Below are positions 1-4,582 of a DNA stretch of 8,510 bases, piece after piece. The position numbers and the translations under genes are program-made. The stretch covers positions 1 through 8,510 of the forward strand of contig VGYW01000354.1 in assembly GCA_016872875.1 (NCBI GenBank). Reading direction: 5' to 3'. The notes beneath the pieces were generated by a model, which worked only from the letters and a program-made list of their open reading frames with translations, had not been told where the DNA came from and searched no databases. Numbering within the stretch: the stretch's first letter is position 1; every line of letters starts with the position of its first letter. The DNA is from Planctomycetota bacterium. Its GTDB lineage: Bacteria; Planctomycetota; PUPC01; DSUN01.

Positions 1-120
1 CGGCTCGACTGGATTTTCGTGTCGCCTGAGCTCGACTTCGGCCACTACCGGGTCGTGGCCGACCGCGTCTCCGACCACCTGGGCGTCGTGGCCGAAATCC
101 TCGCCTCCCCCGCCGCCTGA
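1..120 (+). CDS. Endonuclease/exonuclease/phosphatase family protein, C-terminal end (partial)
   Basis: Only the last 39 codons and the TGA stop are in the window; the 5' part lies to the left. The visible peptide starts RLDWIFVSPEL and continues to a VSDHLGVVAEI block. Both match the end of the endonuclease/exonuclease/phosphatase (EEP, DNase I-like) fold. In that family the 'R-[IL]-D-[YW]-I-[FL]-V-S' strand is followed by the catalytic S-D-H motif, whose His acts at the phosphoester bond. Members are Mg-dependent phosphodiesterases that cut nucleic acids, phosphoinositides or sphingomyelin, and this fragment does not reveal the substrate. It is the only plus-strand gene in the window and converges on the ThuA gene ending at 226, so it belongs to a different transcription unit. 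Family assignment is fairly secure from the motif; the exact function is unknown. Confidence 0.8.
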   Translation, partial: RLDWIFVSPELDFGHYRVVADRVSDHLGVVAEILASPAA

Positions 121-149
121 TTGCCGTGCGCAGGGGGACGAGCCAGTTC

Positions 150-202
150 GTAGTGCGGGCTTCAGCCCGTCCCGCCAAGAGACGGCCTGAAGGCCGCACT
201 AC
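150..202. repeat. REP-like imperfect inverted repeat in convergent gap
   Basis: Two 22-base arms (150-171 and 181-202) are reverse complements apart from two mismatched positions, separated by 9 bases. Each arm is itself a small palindrome: CGGGCT-TC-AGCCCG on the left and CGGCCT-GA-AGGCCG on the right. This arrangement is typical of dispersed extragenic palindromes in high-GC genomes. It lies between the stop of the plus-strand EEP gene and the stop of the minus-strand ThuA gene, where it could also act as a bidirectional transcription stop or an mRNA 3' stabiliser. There is no U-tract, so a classical intrinsic terminator is less likely. The rest of the gap (121-149 and 203-225) shows nothing recognisable. 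Confidence 0.75.
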
Positions 203-225
203 AAACGGGTCCCATCCTTGACGCC

Positions 226-1164
226 CTACTGCTGGTTCCACCTGTCAATCATCTGCTGGATCTTCTCGGGCTTCCAGTCCTTCGGCTTCGCGGCGTGCTG
301 GTTCTCGGCCAGTTCCTCCGCGGTGGGGGTCTTGGAGGGCACGCCGTCGGGGGGCACCTCGGCCTTGGCGACCCAGGCGAAGGCGTTGAGGAGCACCTTG
401 CGCATCTGGTCGTGGCCCCAGTTCCAGTGGACGTGTCCCGCGGTGGTGCCGAAGCCGCGGCCGCCGTCGGGCCGCTCGTAGGCCCAGCCCACGTGCTCGG
501 GCAGGCCGATGCGGGAGCGGACGGTTGGGTTGCCGCTGTGCGCGCCGTCGCCCCCCTTCTTCGTGCCGTCGGGCGGGATGGCCGTCAGGACCGGCGTCAC
601 GCCCTTCATCCCCTCCACGAATCGCATGTGGAAATACCACTCGTCGCTGATCCTGAAGGGCTTCACGCCGTTGGCGATGGAGTGCTTGGGGAACTCCTTG
701 AAGTCGGCCTCCCAGGTGGGGTTCACCGACCAGTGCTGCTCGTAGTATCCGCCGATGGCGTCGAGGAGCAGTTGCGCCGCCTTGCTGCCCTTCGGCAGGT
801 CGAGGGTGTAGTGGATGGCGGCGAGGCCGACGCCCCGCTTCACCAGCTTGTCGAGCGCCGCGAGGTTCTGGTGGACGAGTGCCCCGCCGTCGCTGCCCAG
901 CACGATGGCCGCGGCGTCGTCGAGAACTGAGGCGTCCTTCGGCCAGCCCTGGAGCACCACGGCCTGGACGTTAGGCGCATTCTCATTCAGCAGCTTGCCG
1001 AACAGCAGGAATCCTGCGTGATAGGCATGGTGCGCAAACCCATGGCTCCCCGGCCCGGCGATGAAGACGATCTTCTTCTTGTCTTCACCTGCCGTGCCCG
1101 AGACGGCCATGCCTAGCAGGAGGATGGATACTGCCAGCACGGACGATCCGCTACTTGGTGTCAC
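226..1164 (-). CDS. Exported ThuA-domain protein (trehalose-utilisation-like)
   Basis: 312 residues starting at GTG 1164, with a well-placed AAAGGAAG ribosome site (1173-1180, 8 bases upstream). The N-terminus has a hydrophobic stretch (about residues 9-20) and a plausible signal-peptidase site near SGTAG-ED, so the product should be exported. The ThuA domain, a class I glutamine-amidotransferase-like fold, covers about 31-268. Visible landmarks are IVFIAGPGSHGF (32-43), VLGSDGG (88-94), GVGLAAIHYT (111-120), ISDEWYFHMRF (172-182), TTAGHVHWNW (240-249) and the closing helix LLNAFAW (258-264). The tail VPPDGVPSKTP resembles other planctomycete ThuA proteins. The ThuA family is linked to degradation of trehalose and other glycosides alongside a Gfo/Idh/MocA dehydrogenase, but its reaction is poorly defined. 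The start overlaps the upstream 73-residue gene by 14 bases, which implies translational coupling. Family assignment is strong; the substrate is unknown. Confidence 0.9.
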   Translation of the reverse strand: MTPSSGSSVLAVSILLLGMAVSGTAGEDKKKIVFIAGPGSHGFAHHAYHAGFLLFGKLLNENAPNVQAVVLQGWPKDASVLDDAAAIVLGSDGGALVHQNLAALDKLVKRGVGLAAIHYTLDLPKGSKAAQLLLDAIGGYYEQHWSVNPTWEADFKEFPKHSIANGVKPFRISDEWYFHMRFVEGMKGVTPVLTAIPPDGTKKGGDGAHSGNPTVRSRIGLPEHVGWAYERPDGGRGFGTTAGHVHWNWGHDQMRKVLLNAFAWVAKAEVPPDGVPSKTPTAEELAENQHAAKPKDWKPEKIQQMIDRWNQQ

Positions 1165-1372
1165 CTGACTTGCTTCCTTTGCTCCTGATGCGCTCCCACA
1201 GAGCCCGTTGGGCGCGAGTGAGTGGCTTGAACGTCTCCGCGATGAACTCCTTGTCGAACTCCTTCGTGGCCTCGGAGAGTTCCTCCGTAGTCATCTCCCA
1301 GTACGGCTTCTTCTGCCCGCTGGGCTTCTTCTTGATCTTCATTTCGCGTGGTTTCGCGTGTTTCGCGGGCAT
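1151..1372 (-). CDS. Small basic protein of unknown function (73 aa)
   Basis: I do not recognise a characterised family. The protein has a very basic N-terminal third (about residues 4-22, with KIKKK and GQKK), then the acidic-amphipathic block PYWEMTTEELSEATKEFDKEF (about 23-43), then KPLTRAQRALWERIRSKG. The block 'W-x-M-T-x-E-E-L-x-x-A-T-x-x-F-D' resembles small hypothetical proteins I associate with planctomycetes and cyanobacteria. It has no signal peptide or membrane segment, so it should be cytoplasmic, unlike its exported neighbours. The ATG at 1372 is supported by GAGGAA five bases upstream, next to the TIM-barrel stop codon (9-base gap). The internal ATG at 1342 has no such site. It overlaps the ThuA start by 14 bases, so the three genes look co-translated. 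A small antitoxin-like or regulatory role is possible but is only a guess. Confidence 0.7.
   Translation of the reverse strand: MPAKHAKPREMKIKKKPSGQKKPYWEMTTEELSEATKEFDKEFIAETFKPLTRAQRALWERIRSKGSKSGDTK
1342..1369. repeat. Short tandem repeat (9-10 bp) at the start of the 73-aa gene
   Basis: Three near-copies of TTTCGCGTG on the plus strand (1342-1350, 1352-1360, and 1361-1369 as TTTCGCGGG) lie directly inside the ATG of the small gene and encode its first residues (PAKHAKPRE). The array is short and could be chance in GC-rich DNA. Confidence 0.4.
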
Positions 1373-1381
1373 GTCGGTTCC

Positions 1382-2392
1382 TCAGCTCTCGACCGGGATG
1401 CGAAGCTCGCCGAGGGTCTTGCGGAGCCAGGCGAGCGATTTCTCGATCATCGGGCCGCCCTGGCCCTCGCACTCCATCGAGAGCGTGCCCTTGAAGCCCT
1501 GGTCGCGAAGCAGGGTGAGGCAGGTGCGAATGTTGTCCGCGTTCACCCCGTCGCCGATGGCGCACTGGCTCACCGCGATGCCCGTCTGCTTGCCGCGCAC
1601 GGCCGCCGCGAGCGAGGGCGAGACGTCCTTTATGTGGGTGTGGCTGACCTTGCCGATGAAGCGCTTGAGGAACGCCACGGGGTCCTGCCCGGCGATGAAG
1701 GTGTTGCCCGTGTCCATGTTCATCCGCAGCCAGGGGCTCTCCACGAACGCCAGCATCTTCTCCATCATCTCGGGGCGGGTGGTGAAGTAGCCGTGGACCT
1801 CGATGGTGATGATGATCTCGTATGCCTCGGCGACCTCGAGGATGAGGCCGTAGGCGTGCTTCATCAGGTCCATCGCGCGGGCGTCGTCGAGGCCCTCGGG
1901 CTTGTGGAGGCCGTCGGTCGTCGCCACGTTCGGGCACCCCGCCAGCTTGGCCCACCTGATGGCGTTGTGAACGTAGGGCACGCCGTAGGGCAAGCCGTCC
2001 TTGCCGCTCAGCGGGAAGGCGGCGTCAATCTGCGAGAAGCGGACGCCGTACTTCTCCATCTTGCGCCGCAGCAGCAGGGGGTCTTCGTGGAGCGCCACGT
2101 GGGGCTGGTAGCCGAGGCCGTGAATCCAGCTCACGCCGTCAATCACCCCGCATTCGATGCAGTGGACGTCGTTCTTCTGCGCCCACTGAAGGCACTTCTC
2201 GAAGCTCCAGTAGGCCGTATTGAAGGCGTCGGTGTGGAATCCGATCTTCATCCCAGGTCCCTTTCCGAGTTGTTCGCCGGCCTTGCCGGGTTCGCCCATG
2301 GGTCCCACGCACGAGGCGGCGAGCCCCGCCGCCCCAGCTCCCAGCGCCGCGCCCAGAAATCGCCGGCGCGACGTGCCATCTTGTTCGTTCAT
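1382..2392 (-). CDS. Tat-exported xylose isomerase-like TIM-barrel protein (sugar phosphate isomerase/epimerase family)
   Basis: 336 residues from ATG 2392, chosen because GAAGGAG (2401-2407) lies 8 bases upstream; an in-frame GTG at 2425 would add 11 residues but lacks such a site. The N-terminus is a twin-arginine signal: SRRRFLG at 8-14, a hydrophobic stretch, then LAASC with Cys28 as a possible lipobox cysteine. The folded protein would therefore sit in the periplasm, perhaps as a lipoprotein. From about residue 48 (MKIGFHTDAF) a TIM barrel follows, with the four metal ligands usual for this family: Glu198 (IEVHG), Asp227 (MDTGN), His253 (SHTHIKD) and Glu307 (MECEG). Family members isomerise or epimerise sugars, and some act on 3-keto-glycosides. 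The neighbouring ThuA and Gfo/Idh/MocA genes fit the latter. It starts 33 bases after the MNT gene ends and is followed closely by the 73-residue gene. Fold and export are well supported; the substrate is unknown. Confidence 0.9.
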   Translation of the reverse strand: MNEQDGTSRRRFLGAALGAGAAGLAASCVGPMGEPGKAGEQLGKGPGMKIGFHTDAFNTAYWSFEKCLQWAQKNDVHCIECGVIDGVSWIHGLGYQPHVALHEDPLLLRRKMEKYGVRFSQIDAAFPLSGKDGLPYGVPYVHNAIRWAKLAGCPNVATTDGLHKPEGLDDARAMDLMKHAYGLILEVAEAYEIIITIEVHGYFTTRPEMMEKMLAFVESPWLRMNMDTGNTFIAGQDPVAFLKRFIGKVSHTHIKDVSPSLAAAVRGKQTGIAVSQCAIGDGVNADNIRTCLTLLRDQGFKGTLSMECEGQGGPMIEKSLAWLRKTLGELRIPVES

Positions 2393-2425
2393 GCTGACCA
2401 CTCCTTCTCTGCCTGTCCGACCCAC

Positions 2426-2764
2426 TCAATGGTTCGGCGCTTCATAGAGCACGATTCCTTCTCTCACGACCTTGGTCTCAAAGAGGTCATTCTCAGCCAG
2501 GGCCTCGGCGAAGTAACGCGGCGTCTCGACAAGAATGTCAATGGGGAAGGGATGCGGAATCGCAGCGGAAACGCGCCCGGCCGTGCGCAGCGGATTCTCG
2601 TCCGTCTCCATGATCACCAGCAGGTCCACGTCGCTGTGCGGCGTCGGCTCCCCATAGGCATAGGAGCCGAAGAGGATGACCTTCTGCGGGTGGAAGCGAG
2701 AGACGATCTGTCGGACGATTGCCTTGATGTCGTCAAGACAGACGCCCGTTGCGACCTGAGCCAT
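2426..2764 (-). CDS. MNT-type minimal nucleotidyltransferase, no HEPN partner
   Basis: 112 residues from ATG 2764. A GTG at 2797, three bases after the upstream stop, would add 11 residues; neither start has a convincing ribosome site, so the start is uncertain. The NTP_transf_2 core is complete: VILFGSYAYG (29-38) with the Gly-Ser motif, HSDVDLLV with the metal ligands Asp45 and Asp47, and the third carboxylate Asp76 in FPIDILV. Length and motifs match the stand-alone MNT family, whose members usually pair with a HEPN ribonuclease toxin and neutralise it by AMP-ylating a tyrosine. No HEPN gene lies next to it: upstream is a small exported protein and downstream the TIM-barrel enzyme. It may be an orphan antitoxin, a remnant of a pair, or act on something else. 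The enzyme family is very clear; the biological role is not. Confidence 0.9.
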   Translation of the reverse strand: MAQVATGVCLDDIKAIVRQIVSRFHPQKVILFGSYAYGEPTPHSDVDLLVIMETDENPLRTAGRVSAAIPHPFPIDILVETPRYFAEALAENDLFETKVVREGIVLYEAPNH

Positions 2765-2800
2765 GTTCGCGTCCGTGTTCCGCGTGCAGGTATGCACGCC

Positions 2801-3265
2801 CTACTTGACTTGACCCGCAGTAGCGGGCCGCTTCGCGGCTTCTCTGATCACATCGGAGCCCATCTCAAGGAAGAAGGCACGCGCGGGCGCCTTGTCGAGC
2901 TTGAGGGCCTTCCTGGTATCCTCGGTGCAGAGGCGAAGAAAAAACTTGCCTTTGTCCCCTTTCTTGAGTTCCGCGTACTTCGGGCACCGCAGGTTGCGGC
3001 CCGATGTCGAGGCTTCGTAAAGGACCTCGATGGTTCCGGCCGGCACCAACTCCTTCCCCTTCTGAATCTCCATGACCTTGAGGCCGGCCGCGTAGAGATC
3101 CTCCCGCTTGTCGATCTGGCTCCTCTTCTCGATCCAAAGCACCTCGCCGCAAAGCACAACGTCCCGCTGTTTGGCCCGTTCCTCCTCGGTCCAGAGCGGC
3201 TCGTTCGCCGTGGCGTGCCACCAAACCATGCTCATGAGTGAGAAGCCCAACAAGCAACGTCTCAT
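2801..3265 (-). CDS. Small exported protein of unknown function, possibly NTR/TIMP-like fold
   Basis: 154 residues. The start is firm: ATG 3265 has a perfect AGGAGG (3273-3278) seven bases upstream, and that site overlaps the TAG stop of the protease gene, so the two are tightly coupled. The N-terminus MRRCLLGFSLMSMVWWHATA is a signal peptide with cleavage likely after Ala20 (ATA-NE). The mature part runs VVLCGEVLWIEK (36-47), YAAGLKVMEIQKGKE (58-72), IEVLYEASTSGRNLRCPKYAELKKG (79-103), KGKFFLRLC (105-113). The pattern 'V-x-x-G-E-V ... K-V-x-E-x-x-K-G ... C-x-x-x-x-x-L-K-K-G-x-K-x-x-x-x-L' resembles bacterial proteins with an OB-like netrin/TIMP-type domain, but I am not sure. Three cysteines (39, 94, 113) remain after cleavage. 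No catalytic motif is visible. The gene is clearly real; the function is unknown. Confidence 0.8.
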   Translation of the reverse strand: MRRCLLGFSLMSMVWWHATANEPLWTEEERAKQRDVVLCGEVLWIEKRSQIDKREDLYAAGLKVMEIQKGKELVPAGTIEVLYEASTSGRNLRCPKYAELKKGDKGKFFLRLCTEDTRKALKLDKAPARAFFLEMGSDVIREAAKRPATAGQVK

Positions 3266-3276
3266 TGATTCGCCTC

Positions 3277-3657
3277 CTACTTGACGATGGCGGAGGGGAT
3301 GTTGGGGCTTTCGGGGTTGACGATGATGGTCTCCCGCGTGGGGGAGATCACGACGTCCATGTCCTGCAACGCGATTGCGCCGAGGAGAACCGAGTTGCCG
3401 ATGACCAGTGCCCCCGTGATGGAGTGCCGATTGTCGAACCGGATCAGGATGGGGCCGACGTGAGAAACTACATGGCGGCTCTCGTCCGCTGTAGTCACCT
3501 CCCGCTTCTCAAACTCCTCAAGCTGGAGTTGCACGGCGATGTGCTCGGGGATGCAGAGCATCATGGCGCCCGTGTCCACCATCGCCCTGACGGCCATAGG
3601 CTTCAGGTGCGGCTTGCCTGGATTCGACAGCGTGATGTCAGCGTAGGTAAAGCCCAT
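3277..3657 (-). CDS. Clan AA (retropepsin-like) aspartic protease
   Basis: 126 residues from ATG 3657, supported by AAGGAGG (3665-3671) seven bases upstream; an in-frame GTG at 3675 would overlap that site and is unlikely. The catalytic motif is AMVDTGA (25-31, Asp28-Thr29-Gly30), followed by MMLCIPEHIA, as in gag-type aspartyl proteases. The second half contains LLGAIALQDMDVVISP (91-106), which matches the conserved 'G-x-x-x-L-x-x-x-D' flap and helix region of these small single-domain proteases. They function as homodimers, each subunit giving one Asp. No signal peptide is seen, so it should be cytoplasmic. It is preceded by a possible promoter (3681-3709) and followed, with stop and ribosome site overlapping, by the small exported protein. 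The role of such bacterial proteases is not established; proximity to a toxin-antitoxin pair could suggest antitoxin turnover, but that is a guess. Confidence 0.88.
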   Translation of the reverse strand: MGFTYADITLSNPGKPHLKPMAVRAMVDTGAMMLCIPEHIAVQLQLEEFEKREVTTADESRHVVSHVGPILIRFDNRHSITGALVIGNSVLLGAIALQDMDVVISPTRETIIVNPESPNIPSAIVK

Positions 3658-3680
3658 CTGTGTTCCTCCTTCCACCCCAC

Positions 3681-3709
3681 AGCATAGCGCCGCGAATAGG
3701 GCGTTTCAA
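3681..3709 (-). promoter_or_regulatory. Possible sigma-70-type promoter for the protease operon
   Basis: On the minus strand TTGAAA (3704-3709) is followed after exactly 17 bases by TATGCT (3681-3686). The first matches TTGACA at five of six positions and the second TATAAT at four of six. Transcription would start a few bases before the ribosome site of the aspartic protease gene. It sits in the only sizeable gap of this part of the minus strand. It is a motif-based suggestion only. Confidence 0.35.
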
Positions 3710-3716
3710 CCTTCGC

Positions 3717-3774
3717 CTACTTAGTGCCCGGCGGCAGGCCGGCGGCCCAGGCGGCGCCTCAACGGAATAGCTCG
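3717..3774 (-). repeat. Direct repeat copy 2: vestigial ThuA tail after the PIN toxin gene
   Basis: This stretch matches 4525-4582 at a constant offset of 808 bases: 49 of 58 positions agree, including an identical 31-base core (3728-3758 against 4536-4566). Read on the minus strand it spells ELFR-stop-GAAWAAGLPPGTK-stop; the functional copy spells ELYRRGAAWAAGLPPVAK-stop. The amino-acid frame and the terminal AAG-TAG are kept, which marks this as a copy of the C-terminus of a ThuA gene. The first four codons are also the end of the PIN gene. See copy 1 at the end of the HEAT-ThuA gene. Confidence 0.85.
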
Positions 3775-4256
3775 TCGAGAGCAGTATGGGCCTCGCCGAG
3801 CACTGAGGCCGAAACCCAGAGGGATGTTTGAGCGAGGCGCTTAAGCATGCCGTTGGCTTCGGCATAGGTCAAATGGCCGACAGCGCCCGCCCAGAGGACG
3901 ACGCCCAGCGACCCATGGGCCTCCAGCCCAGCGACTTCCGCGAAGAGCCGAGCTGCCGAGTCGTCCGTCAGGAACCAATCGGCATGGAGTTGTCGGGCAA
4001 GGGCAATGGCCTCCGCCTCGCCGGGACCGAGAATCCCCGTGGCCTCCCATTCCCGTGCCTCCTCAACGAACGATGGGGTCAAGTGAGTGACGACCAGCCA
4101 CGTGGGTTCCTCGCTCAGCCAGTCGGGGATCGCCTCCGCGAGCTCCCTTGCCACAGCCGGGGGGATGTGGACCTCCGGAAAGCACCCCATGAGGTCGAGC
4201 GCTCCCGCCTCGTACAGGTGCAGGATAGGGCCTGTGTCGGAGACGACAAGTCTCAC
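3759..4256 (-). CDS. PIN-domain ribonuclease toxin (VapC-like, DUF3368 type)
   Basis: 165 residues. The start is GTG 4256, overlapping the antitoxin stop as GTGA, a classic toxin-antitoxin coupling. The PIN catalytic carboxylates are visible: Asp7 (VVSDTGP), Glu38 (PPAVARELA), Glu80 (GPGEAEAIALA) and Asp98/Asp99 (FLTDDSAAR), followed by GSLGVVLWA. This order and the 'PGEAEAI' block fit the DUF3368 branch of PIN proteins, which are Mg-dependent RNases that cut tRNA or other RNA when freed from their antitoxin. The C-terminal helix ends ...GEAHTALDELFR, where the family normally ends. The last codons lie within a copy of the ThuA 3' end (3717-3774), so the C-terminus and stop codon may derive from that recombination. 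All active-site residues are present, so the toxin looks intact. Family assignment is strong. Confidence 0.9.
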   Translation of the reverse strand: MRLVVSDTGPILHLYEAGALDLMGCFPEVHIPPAVARELAEAIPDWLSEEPTWLVVTHLTPSFVEEAREWEATGILGPGEAEAIALARQLHADWFLTDDSAARLFAEVAGLEAHGSLGVVLWAGAVGHLTYAEANGMLKRLAQTSLWVSASVLGEAHTALDELFR

Positions 4257-4456
4257 TCGCGCCGCCCTTTGTGCCGCAGCGCCCAGGCGATGTCCTCGCG
4301 CTGCTGCTTCTCGATCAGGTCGAAGCGGTGCCGGCGAATGAAATCAGCGATGGCGGCCCGAACCGCCTCCTCTTCACTGTGGAACCACCCCGCCTGGACG
4401 AGTGTATCCAGCGCCCCTGCGATCTTGTCAGGAAGTTCCATCTGTAGGGACTTCAT
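4253..4456 (-). CDS. Ribbon-helix-helix-type antitoxin
   Basis: 67 residues from ATG 4456, supported by AAGGAG (4466-4471) nine bases upstream; an in-frame GTG at 4483 lies before that site and is unlikely. The N-terminal part MKSLQMELPDKIAGALDTLV (1-20), then GWFHSEEEAVRAAIADFIRRHR (23-44), has the strand-helix-helix layout of ribbon-helix-helix DNA-binding antitoxins, with 'G-x-x-x-S-E-x-E-x-V-R-x-A-I' as the hallmark. The remainder (45-67, LIEKQQREDIAWALRHKGRRE) is probably the segment that wraps the toxin. It precedes and overlaps the PIN gene by four bases, the standard antitoxin-first order, and probably represses its own promoter (see 4489-4517). The toxin pairing is well supported; the exact antitoxin subfamily is less certain. 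Confidence 0.85.
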   Translation of the reverse strand: MKSLQMELPDKIAGALDTLVQAGWFHSEEEAVRAAIADFIRRHRFDLIEKQQREDIAWALRHKGRRE

Positions 4457-4488
4457 GCGCTTCTGCTCCTTACTTGCTTCCACACACG

Positions 4489-4517
4489 AGTCTAACAGTA
4501 AGTTGCCTAGCTTTCAA
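4489..4517 (-). promoter_or_regulatory. Possible promoter of the toxin-antitoxin operon
   Basis: Minus-strand TTGAAA (4512-4517) and TAGACT (4489-4494) are separated by exactly 17 bases, a good match to a sigma-70-type -35/-10 pair. It lies between the HEAT-ThuA stop (4525) and the antitoxin start (4456), giving a leader of roughly 25 bases. This would let the pair be expressed independently of the upstream sugar operon. The -35 box sits at the same offset from the ThuA-tail stop codon as the box at 3704-3709. Confidence 0.4.
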
Positions 4518-4524
4518 GGCCGCG

Positions 4525-4582
4525 CTACTTTGCAACCGGCGGCAGGCCGGCGGCCCAGGCGGCGCCGCGGCGGTAGAGCTCG
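4525..4582 (-). repeat. Direct repeat copy 1: 3' end of the HEAT-ThuA gene
   Basis: This is the functional partner of the repeat at 3717-3774. It encodes ELYRRGAAWAAGLPPVAK-stop, the end of the ThuA domain. The identical core is 4536-4566. The two copies enclose the toxin-antitoxin promoter and both its genes. Confidence 0.85.

Noticed and set aside
295..930. Plus-strand 211-codon frame opposite the ThuA gene
   Set aside because: Antisense shadow of a protein with clear ThuA motifs; no recognisable domain of its own.
1161..1955. Minus-strand 264-codon frame overlapping the TIM-barrel and 73-aa genes
   Set aside because: Arg/Gly/Pro/His-rich out-of-frame translation; the overlapping TIM-barrel frame has the metal ligands, Tat signal and ribosome site.
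1208..3241. Plus-strand open frame of 677 codons
   Set aside because: It runs opposite five well-supported minus-strand genes and across their junctions; the composition is shadow-like (His/Arg/Val/Leu-rich) and no motif or ribosome site supports it.
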